Origin: Microvirga brassicacearum
Lineage (GTDB): Bacteria; Pseudomonadota; Alphaproteobacteria; Rhizobiales; Beijerinckiaceae
Direction of reading: 5' to 3'
NCBI RefSeq assembly: GCF_008757455.1
Contig: NZ_VCMV01000007.1
Location: 62,001 to 126,000 of the forward strand
Length of the DNA stretch: 64,000 bases
The notes under the pieces are model-generated. The model saw nothing but the letters and a program-made list of their open reading frames with translations. It searched no databases and was not told where the DNA came from. Within the stretch, counting starts at the first letter, position 1. Every line of letters begins with the position of its first letter. A program made the translations under genes and the position numbers. Shown in pieces: positions 44,136 to 54,927 of this stretch.

Positions 44136-45223
44136 CGGCCGATCTCCGGCAGCGGCGTCCACAGCACCTGTTCGATGCGGGAGGCGCCGGTCGCCAGCAT
44201 CACGAGGCGGTCGAAGCCGAGGGCGATGCCGGAGGCCTCCGGCATCAGCGCGAGCGCTGCCAGAAAATCCTCATCCACCGGATAACTCTCGCCATAGACC
44301 CGCATCTTTTCCGCCATTTCCGCCGCGAACCGGCGCGCCTGCTCGGCCGGGTCCGTCAACTCGCCGAAGGCGTTGGCCAATTCGACCCCGCAGGCATAGA
44401 ACTCGAACCGCTCCGCCACGCGTGGATCGCGGGCGGTCGGACGGGCGAGCGCTGCCTCTGCGACCGGGTACTCATCGAGGATCGTGGCGCGCCCAAGGCC
44501 GAGATTGGGCTCGACCCGCTCCACGATGACGCGGCTGAAAAGGTCCGACCAGGTGTCGTCCTTTGCCACCCGCAGGCCTGCGGCTTGCAGCGACGCCGCG
44601 AGAGACGCCGCATCGGTCGAGCCGTCGGGCGCGATCGACGACAAGAGATCGATACCCGCGAACCGCTCGAAGGCCTCAGCGACGCTCAGGCGCTCGGGTT
44701 CCTGAAAGGGGTCGGTCTCGCGGCCGCGGAAGGAGAGGGTGCGGGTCCCCGCCACATCGGCAGCCAGCGCCAGCATCTCCCCGCAATCGCGCATCAGCGC
44801 CTCGTAGGGTTGGCCGGCGCGATACCATTCCAGCATCGTGAATTCCGGGTGGTGGAGCGGCCCGCGCTCGCGATTGCGATAGACATGGGCGAAGCAGGAA
44901 ATCTTGCGTTCGCCCGCGGCCAGCAGCTTCTTGCAGGCGAATTCCGGCGAGGTGTGCAGGTAGAGCGGGGTCCTGTCGCCGCCAGCGGACACCGCTTCGG
45001 TCGCAAAAGCATGAAGATGCGCCTCATTCCCCGGCGAGACCTGAAGCGTCGCCGTATCGACTTCGATGAAACCGCGCTCCGCGAAAAACCCGCGCAGGGC
45101 CGCCTGGATGTGATTCCGCGCCATGAGGAACGGACGCCGGTCCGCATGGACGTGCGGCGTCCACCACGGTGAAGCGGCGGGCAGGGATGGGGACGCGGGC
45201 AGGGCCGCTTTCTTGGTTTCCAC
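44132..45223 (-). CDS. epmA: EF-P beta-lysyltransferase (lysyl-tRNA synthetase-like)
   Basis: A 363-residue class II aminoacyl-tRNA-synthetase paralogue without the anticodon-binding domain. Class II motifs: motif 1 near RGFFAERGFIEVDT, motif 2 CFAHVYRNRERGPLHHPEFTMLEWYR, motif 3 GIALGFDRLVML. EpmA activates beta-lysine and attaches it to the conserved lysine of EF-P. It has a GTG start at 45223. It is divergent from efp with a 143-base shared promoter, and translationally coupled to epmB. Confidence 0.92.
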   Translation of the reverse strand: METKKAALPASPSLPAASPWWTPHVHADRRPFLMARNHIQAALRGFFAERGFIEVDTATLQVSPGNEAHLHAFATEAVSAGGDRTPLYLHTSPEFACKKLLAAGERKISCFAHVYRNRERGPLHHPEFTMLEWYRAGQPYEALMRDCGEMLALAADVAGTRTLSFRGRETDPFQEPERLSVAEAFERFAGIDLLSSIAPDGSTDAASLAASLQAAGLRVAKDDTWSDLFSRVIVERVEPNLGLGRATILDEYPVAEAALARPTARDPRVAERFEFYACGVELANAFGELTDPAEQARRFAAEMAEKMRVYGESYPVDEDFLAALALMPEASGIALGFDRLVMLATGASRIEQVLWTPLPEIGR

Positions 45224-45366
45224 GATCCGGTTCAGGTTTTGGCCGCTCAGGCTGGCGATTTGCTTAAAGATAGGCTAGTGCGGCGTTGAAACAGTTTTCA
45301 GGCGTCGTCCGGGGCCAGTTCTCCCGTCCCTTCGACGTGCCCTATGTGTCACAAGGAACGCTTTCC

Positions 45367-45933
45367 GTGAAGGTCATCGCCTCTACGCTCCGCAAAGGCA
45401 ACGTCGTCGATGTCGACGGCAGGCTTTATGTGGTTCTCACCGCCCAGAACATCCACCCCGGCAAGGGCACGCCTGTCACCCAGCTCGATATGCGCCGCAT
45501 CTCCGACGGTGTGAAGGTCTCCGAGCGGTATCGCACCACCGAGCAGGTCGAGCGTGCGTTCGTGGAAGACCGAGAGCACACCTTCCTCTACGCCGACGGC
45601 GACGGCTACCATTTCATGAACCCCGAAAACTTCGACCAGGTTCAGGTGCCGGCGGACATCGTGGGCGACATGAAGGTCTACCTTCAGGAGGGCATGCCGG
45701 TGATGCTCTCGACCCATAACGGCCTCCCGATCTCGCTCGAACTGCCCGCGCGCGTGACGCTGGAAATCGTCGAGACCGAGCCGGTCGTGAAGGGCCAGAC
45801 GGCTTCCTCCTCGTACAAGCCCGCGATCCTGTCAAACGGCGCGCGCACCCTTGTGCCGGGACACATCGTTCCCGGAACCCGCGTGGTCATCATGACGGAA
45901 GACGGTTCCTACGTGGAACGCGCCAAGGATTGA
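45367..45933 (+). CDS. efp: elongation factor P
   Basis: A 188-residue three-domain factor that rescues ribosomes stalled at polyproline stretches. Domain I holds the modifiable lysine in NIHPGKGTP (Lys33 counted from the GTG start, equivalent to Lys34 of E. coli). Domain III has the [19 protein letters not shown] tail. The GTG start is preferred because family members begin MKVIAST; an AAGGA site stands about nine bases ahead. The upstream ATG at 45286 would add 27 unrelated residues. It lies next to its own modification genes epmA and epmB. Confidence 0.95.
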   Translation: MKVIASTLRKGNVVDVDGRLYVVLTAQNIHPGKGTPVTQLDMRRISDGVKVSERYRTTEQVERAFVEDREHTFLYADGDGYHFMNPENFDQVQVPADIVGDMKVYLQEGMPVMLSTHNGLPISLELPARVTLEIVETEPVVKGQTASSSYKPAILSNGARTLVPGHIVPGTRVVIMTEDGSYVERAKD

Positions 45934-45976
45934 TCTTGGGAGACGAGTTGCGGCGTTCGATGCTGCAACTCGATCA

Positions 45977-46381
45977 CTAGACAGCGGCTGCGATTGCCTC
46001 GATCTCGAGCATGAGATCCGGTCTCACCAGGTCTGGGATGATGTGCGTCGTCCAAGTCGGCACGTGATCGCCAAGGATTTCTTTTGAGATCGCGGTCACC
46101 CTCGCCCGGGCATCATCTCCGATCGGGCGAAATCTCTCCACGATCAGTACCGTGCACTTCACGATGTCCGTCAGAGACATTCCGCCTGCCTCAACGTTCA
46201 GGATGATGTTTTGCAGAGCATAGCGCCACTGTTCCTCATAGGTGATGCCAAGCAATCCCTCCGGAGACATCCCAATCTGCCCGGAAATCAGCAACAACCG
46301 GGCATTCGGCGGTATGGACACCGAATGTGTGTAGCGCCCAATTGGCGGCGCGACTGTAACAGGATTCCGAAAAACGATCAT
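45977..46381 (-). CDS. Rid family protein lacking the catalytic arginine
   Basis: A 134-residue YjgF/UK114-like protein. It has the family landmarks RLLLISGQIGMSPEG and EEQWRYALQNIILNVEAGGMSLTDIVKCTVLIV. In the position of the active-site arginine it reads VPTWTTHIIPDLVRPDLMLEIEA, so the arginine is replaced and deaminase activity is uncertain. It is divergent from an aminotransferase gene, with about 110 bases between the two starts. Confidence 0.85.
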   Translation of the reverse strand: MIVFRNPVTVAPPIGRYTHSVSIPPNARLLLISGQIGMSPEGLLGITYEEQWRYALQNIILNVEAGGMSLTDIVKCTVLIVERFRPIGDDARARVTAISKEILGDHVPTWTTHIIPDLVRPDLMLEIEAIAAAV

Positions 46382-46491
46382 GTGAACTCCGGCCGGGCAA
46401 ATGTTACGTCATAGCGCCAGTATTCTTGATCCACAGTACGGTCAAGGCGATAGCTGCTTTCTTGCCAACCGCTCCCACAGGACAGTGCTTC

Positions 46492-47676
46492 ATGACAACC
46501 GCCACGCCTGCCGCGATCAACCCGCTGGTTGCCGATGTCGGCAGCCCGCCGATCCCCGAGGCGCAAGGCTGGCTGGCGCGATATGACGGCTCGCGCGGTC
46601 CGGTGATCAACCTTTCGCAGGCCGTTCCGGGATCGGCTCCGCACCCCTCGATGCTGGAGCGTCTGGCGGCCAGCGCCGGCTCGGCCGCATCGGCAAAATA
46701 CGGGCCGATCAATGGCGACGACGAGCTTTGCGCCACCTATGCGGCCGACCTGTCGGCGCTCTATGGCGGACGAATCGAGCCGCGGGATACGGCAATCACG
46801 GCAGGCTGCAATCTCGCGTTCTTCGCCACCATGATGCTGCTCGCCCGCCACGGCGACGCGATCCTGCTGCCGGCGCCGTGGTACTTCAACCATCAGATGT
46901 CCCTCGACATGCTCGGGATCGAGCCGCGTCCGCTGCCGTGCCGGGCGGATGCCGGATTCGTGCCCCGCATCGAGGATGCGGAGCCGCTGATCGACGGCAA
47001 GGTCCGGGCCATCGTCCTCGTGACGCCCAACAACCCGACCGGTGCGGTCTATCCCGATCAAGTGATCAAAAGTTTCGCCGACCTGTGTCGCCGGAAGGGA
47101 ATTTCTCTCGTACTGGACGAGACATACCGGGATTTTCTGCCGAATGAAATTAGCAAGGCGCACGGCCTCTTCGCCAGCGAGGCGTGGCGCGACACGGTCA
47201 TCCAGCTCTATTCGTTCTCGAAATCCTACGCGATTCCCGGCCACCGGACGGGCGCGATCACGGCGGATCATGCTGTCATCGATCAGGTGGCGAAAATCCT
47301 CGACTGCATCCAGATCTGCCCGCCGCGGACGGCGCAATCGGCGCTGCCATGGGCGATCGACAACCTGCGCGGCTGGCGCGAGGAAAACCGGCACGAGATC
47401 AACCATCGCGCGGAGGTCTTCCGGAAGGCCATCGCGCCGCTGCCGGGATGGCGGATCGAGTCGGCGGGAGCCTATTTCGCCTATCTGACCCACCCGTTCG
47501 CAGACAAGAGCGCTCAAGCGGTGGCAGCGAAGCTGGCGACCGAACGCGGCGTTCTCGTGCTGCCCGGCAGCTATTTCGGGCCTGGGCAGGAGCGTCAGCT
47601 GCGCGTGGCGTTCGCCAATGTGGGAGCGGATGTGCTGGTCGGCCTGACGGATCGCTTGCGCGGTTTTTCCGTCTGA
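46492..47676 (+). CDS. PLP-dependent aminotransferase, class I/II
   Basis: A 394-residue fold-type I aminotransferase. The PLP lysine is in LYSFSKSYAIPGHRTGAI, preceded by LVTPNNPTGAVYP and LVLDETYRDFLPN, with the carboxylate-binding arginine in RVAF near the C terminus. Amino-acid specificity cannot be assigned; it resembles aspartate or alanine/valine-type enzymes. An AGGA site nine bases upstream supports ATG 46492. It is divergent from a Rid protein; Rid proteins often remove imine products of PLP enzymes, but this copy lacks the catalytic arginine. Confidence 0.9.
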   Translation: MTTATPAAINPLVADVGSPPIPEAQGWLARYDGSRGPVINLSQAVPGSAPHPSMLERLAASAGSAASAKYGPINGDDELCATYAADLSALYGGRIEPRDTAITAGCNLAFFATMMLLARHGDAILLPAPWYFNHQMSLDMLGIEPRPLPCRADAGFVPRIEDAEPLIDGKVRAIVLVTPNNPTGAVYPDQVIKSFADLCRRKGISLVLDETYRDFLPNEISKAHGLFASEAWRDTVIQLYSFSKSYAIPGHRTGAITADHAVIDQVAKILDCIQICPPRTAQSALPWAIDNLRGWREENRHEINHRAEVFRKAIAPLPGWRIESAGAYFAYLTHPFADKSAQAVAAKLATERGVLVLPGSYFGPGQERQLRVAFANVGADVLVGLTDRLRGFSV

Positions 47677-47803
47677 AGGCCTTCGCGGCCGTTCATAAAC
47701 CCGGCGCCAGCCCCGAAACACGGCCCGCGCCCTTGGCGAAAAAGAGGGCGACAGGTACTCTCAGGCGAAACCGGCGTCGGATGCCGATGCCAAGGATTGA
47801 GTT

Positions 47804-48922
47804 TTGACTGTGAAGTACGATGCGATTGCCGGGTCCCAGGAGGCGCGGTCGGGCCCGGTCTCGGGTTCCGAGCGGGATTCGCGCGGGGCCGAGCCCACGT
47901 CAGGATCGTCGCAGATTTCCGAGAAGCGCCGCTCGAGTCGCACCTACGCTGCCCTTGACCTCGGCACCAACAATTGCCGCCTCCTGATCGCCGAGCCGGC
48001 CCATTTCGGCTTCCGGGTCGTGGATGCGTTCTCGCGCATCGTCCGTCTCGGCGAAGGCTTGGGGCATGGCAACCAGCTCGGGGCGGACGCGATCGAGCGG
48101 ACCATCGATGCGCTCCGGGTCTGCCGCGACAAGATGGATACCCGAGCAGTGGCGCGCGCCCGCCTGGTAGCGACGGAAGCGTGCCGTCTTGCCGAAAACG
48201 GCCCCGCATTCATCGACCGGGTTCGCGAGGAACTCGGGATCACGCTCGAGATCGTCGACCGCAAGACAGAAGCTTATCTGGCGGTGACGGGTTGCGCCTC
48301 GCTGGCCGATCCCGACGCGGATTCCGTCGTCGTGTTCGATATCGGCGGCGGGTCGACGGAAATTGCCTGGCTCGACGGGCCGGCCACCAACATGCTGGTC
48401 GATCCATGCCGGCGTATCCGCGCCTGGGATTCGCTTGCGGTCGGCGTGGTGACGCTGGCTGAGCGCCACGGCGGCGTGCAGGTGACGGCCGAGAGCTTTC
48501 GCGGCATGGTCGAGGAAGTGTCGGACCTGCTCGTCAATTTCAATCTGGCGGCGTCCGGCTCGGGCGAGGGCGCCAATTTCCATCTCCTCGGCACCTCGGG
48601 CACGGTCACGACCGTCGGCGGCATTCATCTCGGCCTGCAGCGCTATGATCGGCGCCGCGTTGACGGTATGTGGATGCAAGACACCGAGATCTCTGCGGTT
48701 CTCGAACGATTGCTGAATTCGGATTTTGATCAACGGGCGGCCAATCCCTGCATCGGGCGCGAGCGAGCCGATCTCGTTCTGGCGGGCTGCGCCATTCTCG
48801 AGGCGATCCGGATGGCGTTTCCGTCGGATCGATTGCGGATTGCCGATCGCGGGCTTCGCGAAGGAATTTTGATGAACATGATGCGCGATGATGGGGTCTG
48901 GCTGCAGGGGGCTTATCGATGA
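47804..48922 (+). CDS. exopolyphosphatase/pppGpp-phosphohydrolase family protein
   Basis: A 372-residue Ppx/GppA family protein of the actin-like ATPase fold. The two phosphate-binding loops are [18 protein letters not shown] (about 47-64) and [18 protein letters not shown]. The HD domain that follows in E. coli Ppx is missing, and the protein starts with an unusual 45-residue serine-rich leader. It cleaves polyphosphate or pppGpp in the cytoplasm. The TTG start at 47804 has an AAGGA site. Its stop overlaps the rlmE start (ATGA), forming an operon. Confidence 0.9.
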   Translation: MTVKYDAIAGSQEARSGPVSGSERDSRGAEPTSGSSQISEKRRSSRTYAALDLGTNNCRLLIAEPAHFGFRVVDAFSRIVRLGEGLGHGNQLGADAIERTIDALRVCRDKMDTRAVARARLVATEACRLAENGPAFIDRVREELGITLEIVDRKTEAYLAVTGCASLADPDADSVVVFDIGGGSTEIAWLDGPATNMLVDPCRRIRAWDSLAVGVVTLAERHGGVQVTAESFRGMVEEVSDLLVNFNLAASGSGEGANFHLLGTSGTVTTVGGIHLGLQRYDRRRVDGMWMQDTEISAVLERLLNSDFDQRAANPCIGRERADLVLAGCAILEAIRMAFPSDRLRIADRGLREGILMNMMRDDGVWLQGAYR

Positions 48923-49623
48923 GCACCAGCAAGCCCGGATCGGGTGTCCGCAACATGAAGCAGCGGGTGAAGACCGCGAACAAGCGTTCGCTGTCGTCCA
49001 AGATCTGGCTCGAGCGCCAACTCAACGATCCCTATGTGGCGCGGGCGAAGCGCGAGGGCTATCGGTCCCGCGCGGCGTTCAAGCTGCTGGAGATTGACGA
49101 CAAGTACAATCTTCTGAAACCCGGCCAGCGTGTGGTCGACCTTGGCGCGGCCCCCGGCGGCTGGTCGCAGATTGCCGCGCGCAAGGTGGGCGCGAAGGGT
49201 CGCGTGGTCGGCATCGACCTGCTGCACATCGACCCGATGCCCGGCGTCGAATTCATCGAACTCGACTTCCTCGATGAAGGCGCTCCCGGGAAACTCATGG
49301 AGCTTCTGGGCGGACCCGCCGACGTGGTGATGTCCGACATGGCGGCGAACACCACCGGCCACAAGAAGACCGACCACCTGCGCATCATGGGGCTGGCGGA
49401 GGCGGCAATCTTCTTCGCGCGCGAGGTGCTGGCGCCGGGCGGCAGCTTCATCGCCAAGGTGTTCCAGGGCGGCACCGAAGGGCAGCTCCTGACCGACCTG
49501 AAGCGCGATTTCGCGGTCGTCCGTCACGTGAAGCCGGCGGCGAGCCGTTCGGATTCGGCGGAACTGTATGTGATGGCGACCGGTTTCAGAGGCACGGCCG
49601 GCAACGAGAAGCCCGACTACTAG
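48919..49623 (+). CDS. rlmE: 23S rRNA (uridine-2552 2'-O)-methyltransferase RlmE
   Basis: A 234-residue FtsJ-family enzyme that 2'-O-methylates U2552 in the A loop of 23S rRNA late in 50S assembly. SAM binding is seen in [20 protein letters not shown] and the catalytic K-D-K-E set in [26 protein letters not shown] and [10 protein letters not shown] 30-residue basic extension precedes the core. It is translationally coupled to the Ppx gene. Confidence 0.95.
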   Translation: MSTSKPGSGVRNMKQRVKTANKRSLSSKIWLERQLNDPYVARAKREGYRSRAAFKLLEIDDKYNLLKPGQRVVDLGAAPGGWSQIAARKVGAKGRVVGIDLLHIDPMPGVEFIELDFLDEGAPGKLMELLGGPADVVMSDMAANTTGHKKTDHLRIMGLAEAAIFFAREVLAPGGSFIAKVFQGGTEGQLLTDLKRDFAVVRHVKPAASRSDSAELYVMATGFRGTAGNEKPDY

Positions 49624-49630
49624 CGCTCCG

Positions 49631-49663
49631 GATGAGTTTGGATAAGTCCGGCCCAAACTCATC
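49631..49663. repeat. hairpin after rlmE
   Basis: GATGAGTTTGG and CCAAACTCATC form a perfect 11-base stem with an 11-base loop eight bases after the rlmE stop. There is no T-run, so it may be a dispersed hairpin repeat or a processing signal rather than a Rho-independent terminator. Confidence 0.55.
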
Positions 49664-49685
49664 GTGATCCGAGGGGACAGCTCTC

Positions 49686-50621
49686 ATGGCTCCGCACCGC
49701 GTCGGCATCATCGGCTTCGGCAAGATCGCGCAGGACCAGCACCTGCCGGCCATTCGGGCCAATCCCGATTTCGAGTTGCTGGCCGTGTCGAGCCAGCGCG
49801 GCCTTTCGCCGGAGGACGCCAAGTACACGTTCGTCGATTATCGCGAGATGCTGAAGCTTCCCGATCTCGATGCTGTGGCGATCTGCACGCCGCCGCAGGT
49901 CCGGCACGACATCGCCAAGCAGGCGCTTCAGGCGGGCAAGAGCGCGCTCCTCGAAAAGCCGCCCGCCGCGACCTTAAGTGAGCTCGAAGACCTGAAACGC
50001 ATCGCCTCATCCGCACGCAAAACGCTATTCACCGCCTGGCACGCCCAGCACAATGACGGCGTGGACGCGGCCGCCAAGGCGCTGCAAGGACAGGCCATCA
50101 AACGTCTGCTGATCACCTGGAAAGAGGATGTGCGGCAATGGCATCCGGGCCAGCAATGGATCTGGCAGGCGGGCGGGTTCGGCATCTTCGATCCCGGCAT
50201 CAATGCCCTGTCGATCCTCACCCGCATCGCCCCGCAACCGATCTTCATCAAACAGGCGACACTGGAATTTCCCGCCAATCGCGATGCGCCGATCGCCGCG
50301 AGCCTCGTCTTCGCATCCGGGTCGGTAGGCGAGGACCTGCGGGCCGAGTTCGACTGGCGCCAGACCGGCCCGCAGACCTGGGACATTGAGATCGACACGG
50401 CGGCGGGCCAGCACCTCCTGCTGACGAAAGGCGCGGCGCGGCTCGAATTCGACGGCAAGGTCGTGGTCGACGAAACCCCGGCCGAATATACGGGCGTCTA
50501 CCAACAATTCGACACGCTTCTGAAAGCCGGAACCTCCGACGTGGAAGACATGCCATTCCGGCTCGTGGCGGATGCGTTCATGATCGGCAAGCGGGTGCCG
50601 GTGGAAGCGTTCGAGGATTAG
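49686..50621 (+). CDS. Gfo/Idh/MocA oxidoreductase, D-galactose or L-arabinose 1-dehydrogenase-like
   Basis: A 311-residue NAD(P)-dependent oxidoreductase. Rossmann motif VGIIGFGKIAQDQHLPAI, the EKP motif (LLEKPPAA) and the substrate segment QWHPGQQWIWQAGGFGIFDPGINALSI match L-arabinose/D-galactose 1-dehydrogenases of Azospirillum and rhizobia. These oxidise the sugar to the lactone as the first step of non-phosphorylating breakdown. Specificity between the two sugars cannot be resolved. No other pathway gene is adjacent. Confidence 0.85.
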   Translation: MAPHRVGIIGFGKIAQDQHLPAIRANPDFELLAVSSQRGLSPEDAKYTFVDYREMLKLPDLDAVAICTPPQVRHDIAKQALQAGKSALLEKPPAATLSELEDLKRIASSARKTLFTAWHAQHNDGVDAAAKALQGQAIKRLLITWKEDVRQWHPGQQWIWQAGGFGIFDPGINALSILTRIAPQPIFIKQATLEFPANRDAPIAASLVFASGSVGEDLRAEFDWRQTGPQTWDIEIDTAAGQHLLLTKGAARLEFDGKVVVDETPAEYTGVYQQFDTLLKAGTSDVEDMPFRLVADAFMIGKRVPVEAFED

Positions 50622-50627
50622 GGCATT

Positions 50628-50731
50628 TCCCTTCCCTTTGTAGGAGGATCAGGGTGGGGTGTTGGCGCAAATCTCAAATCGTGTGGCGCCCACACCCCCA
50701 CCTCCAACTCCTCCCCACAAGGGGGAGGAGA
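50628..50731. repeat. palindromic dispersed repeat, family B copy 2
   Basis: TTCCCTTCCCTTTGTAGG and CAGGGTGGGG at the left, then CACCCCCACC and CTCCCCACAAGGGGGAGG at the right: inverted ends as in copy 1 at 12101. It stands directly after the sugar dehydrogenase gene. Confidence 0.75.
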
Positions 50732-50787
50732 GCCCCGGTGGCGCCTGGTAGCGTTGGCTTTTACCTGAACTCCGGCACCGCGCGGTT

Positions 50788-50890
50788 TCCCTCCCCCTTG
50801 TGGGGAGGGTCAGGGTGGGGGTGTGAGCGCCAACCTCGATTCAGTTGGCGCCAGCGCCCGACCTCCAACTCCCACCAAAGGGAGGAGAGT
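50788..50890. repeat. palindromic dispersed repeat, family B copy 3
   Basis: CCCTCCCCCTTGTGGGGAGG followed by CAGGGTGGGG; on the right ACCTCCAACTCCCACCAAAGG GAGGAG closes it, slightly degraded. Tandem with copy 2, 57 bases away. Confidence 0.75.
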
Positions 50891-50913
50891 CCGCCCGGAT
50901 TCTGCACCAAATT

Positions 50914-51768
50914 TCACCCCAGATGCTTCTTCAAGAACGCCACGGTCCTCCTCCATGCCAGATCCGCCGCGCCCTTGTCGTAACGGGCTGCGTTGGCGTC
51001 ATTGTTGAAGGCGTGGTTGGCGCCCTTGTACAGGTGGATCTCGTAGGTCTTGCCTGCTTGTCTCAACGCCGCCTCATAGGCCGGGATGCCCGCGTTGATG
51101 CGCTCGTCCAAGCCGGCGTAATGCAGCATCAGCGCCGCGTTGATCTTCGGCACGTCCTCGGCCTTGGGCTGGCCGCCGTAATAGGCGATTCCGGCGGCAA
51201 GATCGGGTTCCGCCACCGCCAGGTTGTTGACCGCGCCGCCGCCCCAGCAGAAGCCGATCGCGCCGACCTTGCCATTGCTGTCCGGGTGACCCTTCAAATA
51301 CGCCACGGCGGCCCGACCATAGGCGATGACGTCGGGCTGCTTGAGCTGGCCGATCATGTCGCGGCCCTTGTCCTCGTCGGTCGGCGTGCCGCCCATGGGC
51401 GAAAGATAGTCGAGGCCGAGCGCCAGGAACCCCTCGGTGGCCATGCGCCGGGTCACGTCCTTGATGTGCGGATTGAGCCCGCGGTTCTCGTGGATCACGA
51501 TGACGGCGGGCAGCTTGCCGCCGGTCTTGGGCCGGACGAGATAGCCCTTCAGGCCCGGTGCACCGGGAATATCCACCATCTCGGCCGTGATGCGCGGGTC
51601 GCTCTCGGGGATGGTCTGCGCCTGCGCGTAGTTGTTCTGCAGGATCGGCAGGAGGGCGCTGGCGGCGGCTGTGCTGCCGACGAGGGTCGCCAGCCGGTCG
51701 ATGAAAGCGCGGCGGTTCATACCGCCATGGGTGAAATCGTCATAGAGATCGATGATGCGCTTATCCAT
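50914..51768 (-). CDS. dienelactone hydrolase family protein, exported
   Basis: A 284-residue alpha/beta hydrolase. The nucleophile is a cysteine in GAIGFCWGGGAV, with the acid Asp in YAGLDERINAG and the His in GANHAFNND, the Cys-Asp-His triad of the dienelactone hydrolase family. The N terminus (NRRAFIDRLATLVGSTAAASALLPIL) is a Tat-like signal, so the enzyme should be exported. Substrates of exported members are mostly unknown. The start at 51768 has a GGA-containing site; an ATG nine codons upstream (51795) is less likely. Confidence 0.87.
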   Translation of the reverse strand: MDKRIIDLYDDFTHGGMNRRAFIDRLATLVGSTAAASALLPILQNNYAQAQTIPESDPRITAEMVDIPGAPGLKGYLVRPKTGGKLPAVIVIHENRGLNPHIKDVTRRMATEGFLALGLDYLSPMGGTPTDEDKGRDMIGQLKQPDVIAYGRAAVAYLKGHPDSNGKVGAIGFCWGGGAVNNLAVAEPDLAAGIAYYGGQPKAEDVPKINAALMLHYAGLDERINAGIPAYEAALRQAGKTYEIHLYKGANHAFNNDANAARYDKGAADLAWRRTVAFLKKHLG

Positions 51769-51807
51769 GCAGGGGTCCTCGTTGCGTCCCCCCAAGATAG
51801 CGCAGGC

Positions 51808-53241
51808 TCAGCGCGGTTCCACCGTCACCTCGAGGCCTGTGGACGGCGCTTGTTGCCGGAACGCCCGGTGGCCGGACATCTCGGCGCCGGCGTCGGGCGG
51901 AAGTTTGAGAAATGCCAGCGACGACAGCGCCGCAAGGGCCGCCACCGCCCAGAACGCGACCGCGAAATCCTCGGCCCCGATGTCCTCGGCGCCCCGCATG
52001 CGGGCCGAGGCTTCCAGCACGCCGGCGCCGAGCGCGACACCGATGCTCAGGGAAAGCTGCTGCGCGACGCTGGACAGGCTCGTGGCCGAGCTCATGTCCC
52101 GATGCGAGACGTCGGCGTACGCGATGGCATTGAGGCTGGTGAATTGCATCGAGCGGAAGCAGCCGCCGGCGAACAGGATCGTCATGATGATCCAGTGCGG
52201 CGTCGAGGGGGTGAAGAAGCCGTTGAGGGCGATGAAGGCGGCGCCGATGATGGCGTTGACCACCAGCAGGCGGCGAAAGCCGGTCAGCTCCAGCACACGC
52301 TTCGCCAGGGTCTTGGTGAACAGGGCGCCCACGGCGGAAATGAAGGTGAGCGATCCGGAGGCGAGCGGCGACAAGCCGAATCCGATCTGCAGCAGCAGCG
52401 GCAGCAGAAATGGAATGGCGCCAATGCCGATGCGAAAGAGCGATCCGCCCACGATGCTGGCGCGGAAGGTCGGCAGCTTCAGCAGCCCGAGCTGCATCAC
52501 CGGATGGGGTGTCCGCCTCGCATGCAGGACGAAGAGCACGACGCAGATCGTGCCGAGGATGACGCAGGCGATCGAGACCGAACGCGGGATCAGGTGCCCG
52601 CCCGACGCAAAGCCCAGCATCAGGAGGGCAAGCCCGACCCCGGAGAGCAGGAAGCCGACGACGTCCAGCGACGGGATGTTGTCTTCCTTGATGTTGGGGA
52701 TGAAGCGGATCGAAAGGACAATTCCCAGGACGCCGATCGGGATGTTGATGAAGAAGATCCACCGCCAGTCGAAATAGGTGGTGATGAACCCGCCGAGAAT
52801 GGGGCCGAAGATCGGCCCCACCATTGCCGGAATGGTCAGCATCGCCAGAGCCTGCACGACCTCGTTGCGCGGGACGCTGCGCAACAGCACCAGCCGCCCC
52901 ACCGGCACCATCATGGCGCCGCCCATCCCCTGCAGGAAGCGCGCCACGACGAAGCCCTCGAGCGAGTTGGCGAAGGCGCAGGCGAGCGAGCCCGCCATGA
53001 ACACCGCGAGAGCCGCGGTGAAAATCTTCTGGGCGCCGAACCTGTCGGCCATCCAGCCGGAAATCGGAATGAAGACGGCAAGCCCGAGGAGATAGGATGT
53101 GATGGCGAGCTTGAGCGAGATCGGGTCCACCCCGATATCGCTGGCGATCATCGGCAGCGATGTGGCGATGACCGTGGAATCCGTGTTCTCCATGAACAGG
53201 GCGGTGGCGATGATCAGGGGGAGGAGGCGCGAGGGTCGCAT
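51808..53241 (-). CDS. DHA2-family MFS exporter (EmrB/QacA type)
   Basis: A 477-residue, 14-helix major facilitator protein. It has the DHA2 pieces NTDSTVIATSLPMIASDI in helix 1, the motif A loop SGWMADRFGAQKIF, and motif C GPIFGPILGGFIT in helix 5. Members expel drugs and other hydrophobic compounds. It is followed by the dienelactone hydrolase gene (40 bases between genes on the same strand). No TetR regulator or membrane-fusion partner is adjacent. Confidence 0.9.
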   Translation of the reverse strand: MRPSRLLPLIIATALFMENTDSTVIATSLPMIASDIGVDPISLKLAITSYLLGLAVFIPISGWMADRFGAQKIFTAALAVFMAGSLACAFANSLEGFVVARFLQGMGGAMMVPVGRLVLLRSVPRNEVVQALAMLTIPAMVGPIFGPILGGFITTYFDWRWIFFINIPIGVLGIVLSIRFIPNIKEDNIPSLDVVGFLLSGVGLALLMLGFASGGHLIPRSVSIACVILGTICVVLFVLHARRTPHPVMQLGLLKLPTFRASIVGGSLFRIGIGAIPFLLPLLLQIGFGLSPLASGSLTFISAVGALFTKTLAKRVLELTGFRRLLVVNAIIGAAFIALNGFFTPSTPHWIIMTILFAGGCFRSMQFTSLNAIAYADVSHRDMSSATSLSSVAQQLSLSIGVALGAGVLEASARMRGAEDIGAEDFAVAFWAVAALAALSSLAFLKLPPDAGAEMSGHRAFRQQAPSTGLEVTVEPR

Positions 53242-53370
53242 GAGTCTGTGGAATTAACGGCATGCGCGAAAGTTGCAAACCAAATCGACGCACGGCAGGT
53301 GTTCGGCGATTGCCTGCGCGGAACGCTTTGCGAAAGCCAAAGCCCGTGCTACGGACCCTCGCCAACCTGA

Positions 53371-54909
<1,539 letters not shown>

Positions 54910-54927
54910 GGCGCTTGAGAGACCCAT

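Noticed and set aside
45945-45972. Inverted repeat GAGTTGC/GCAACTC after efp
   Set aside because: No T-run follows and the stem is short, so it is not called a terminator.
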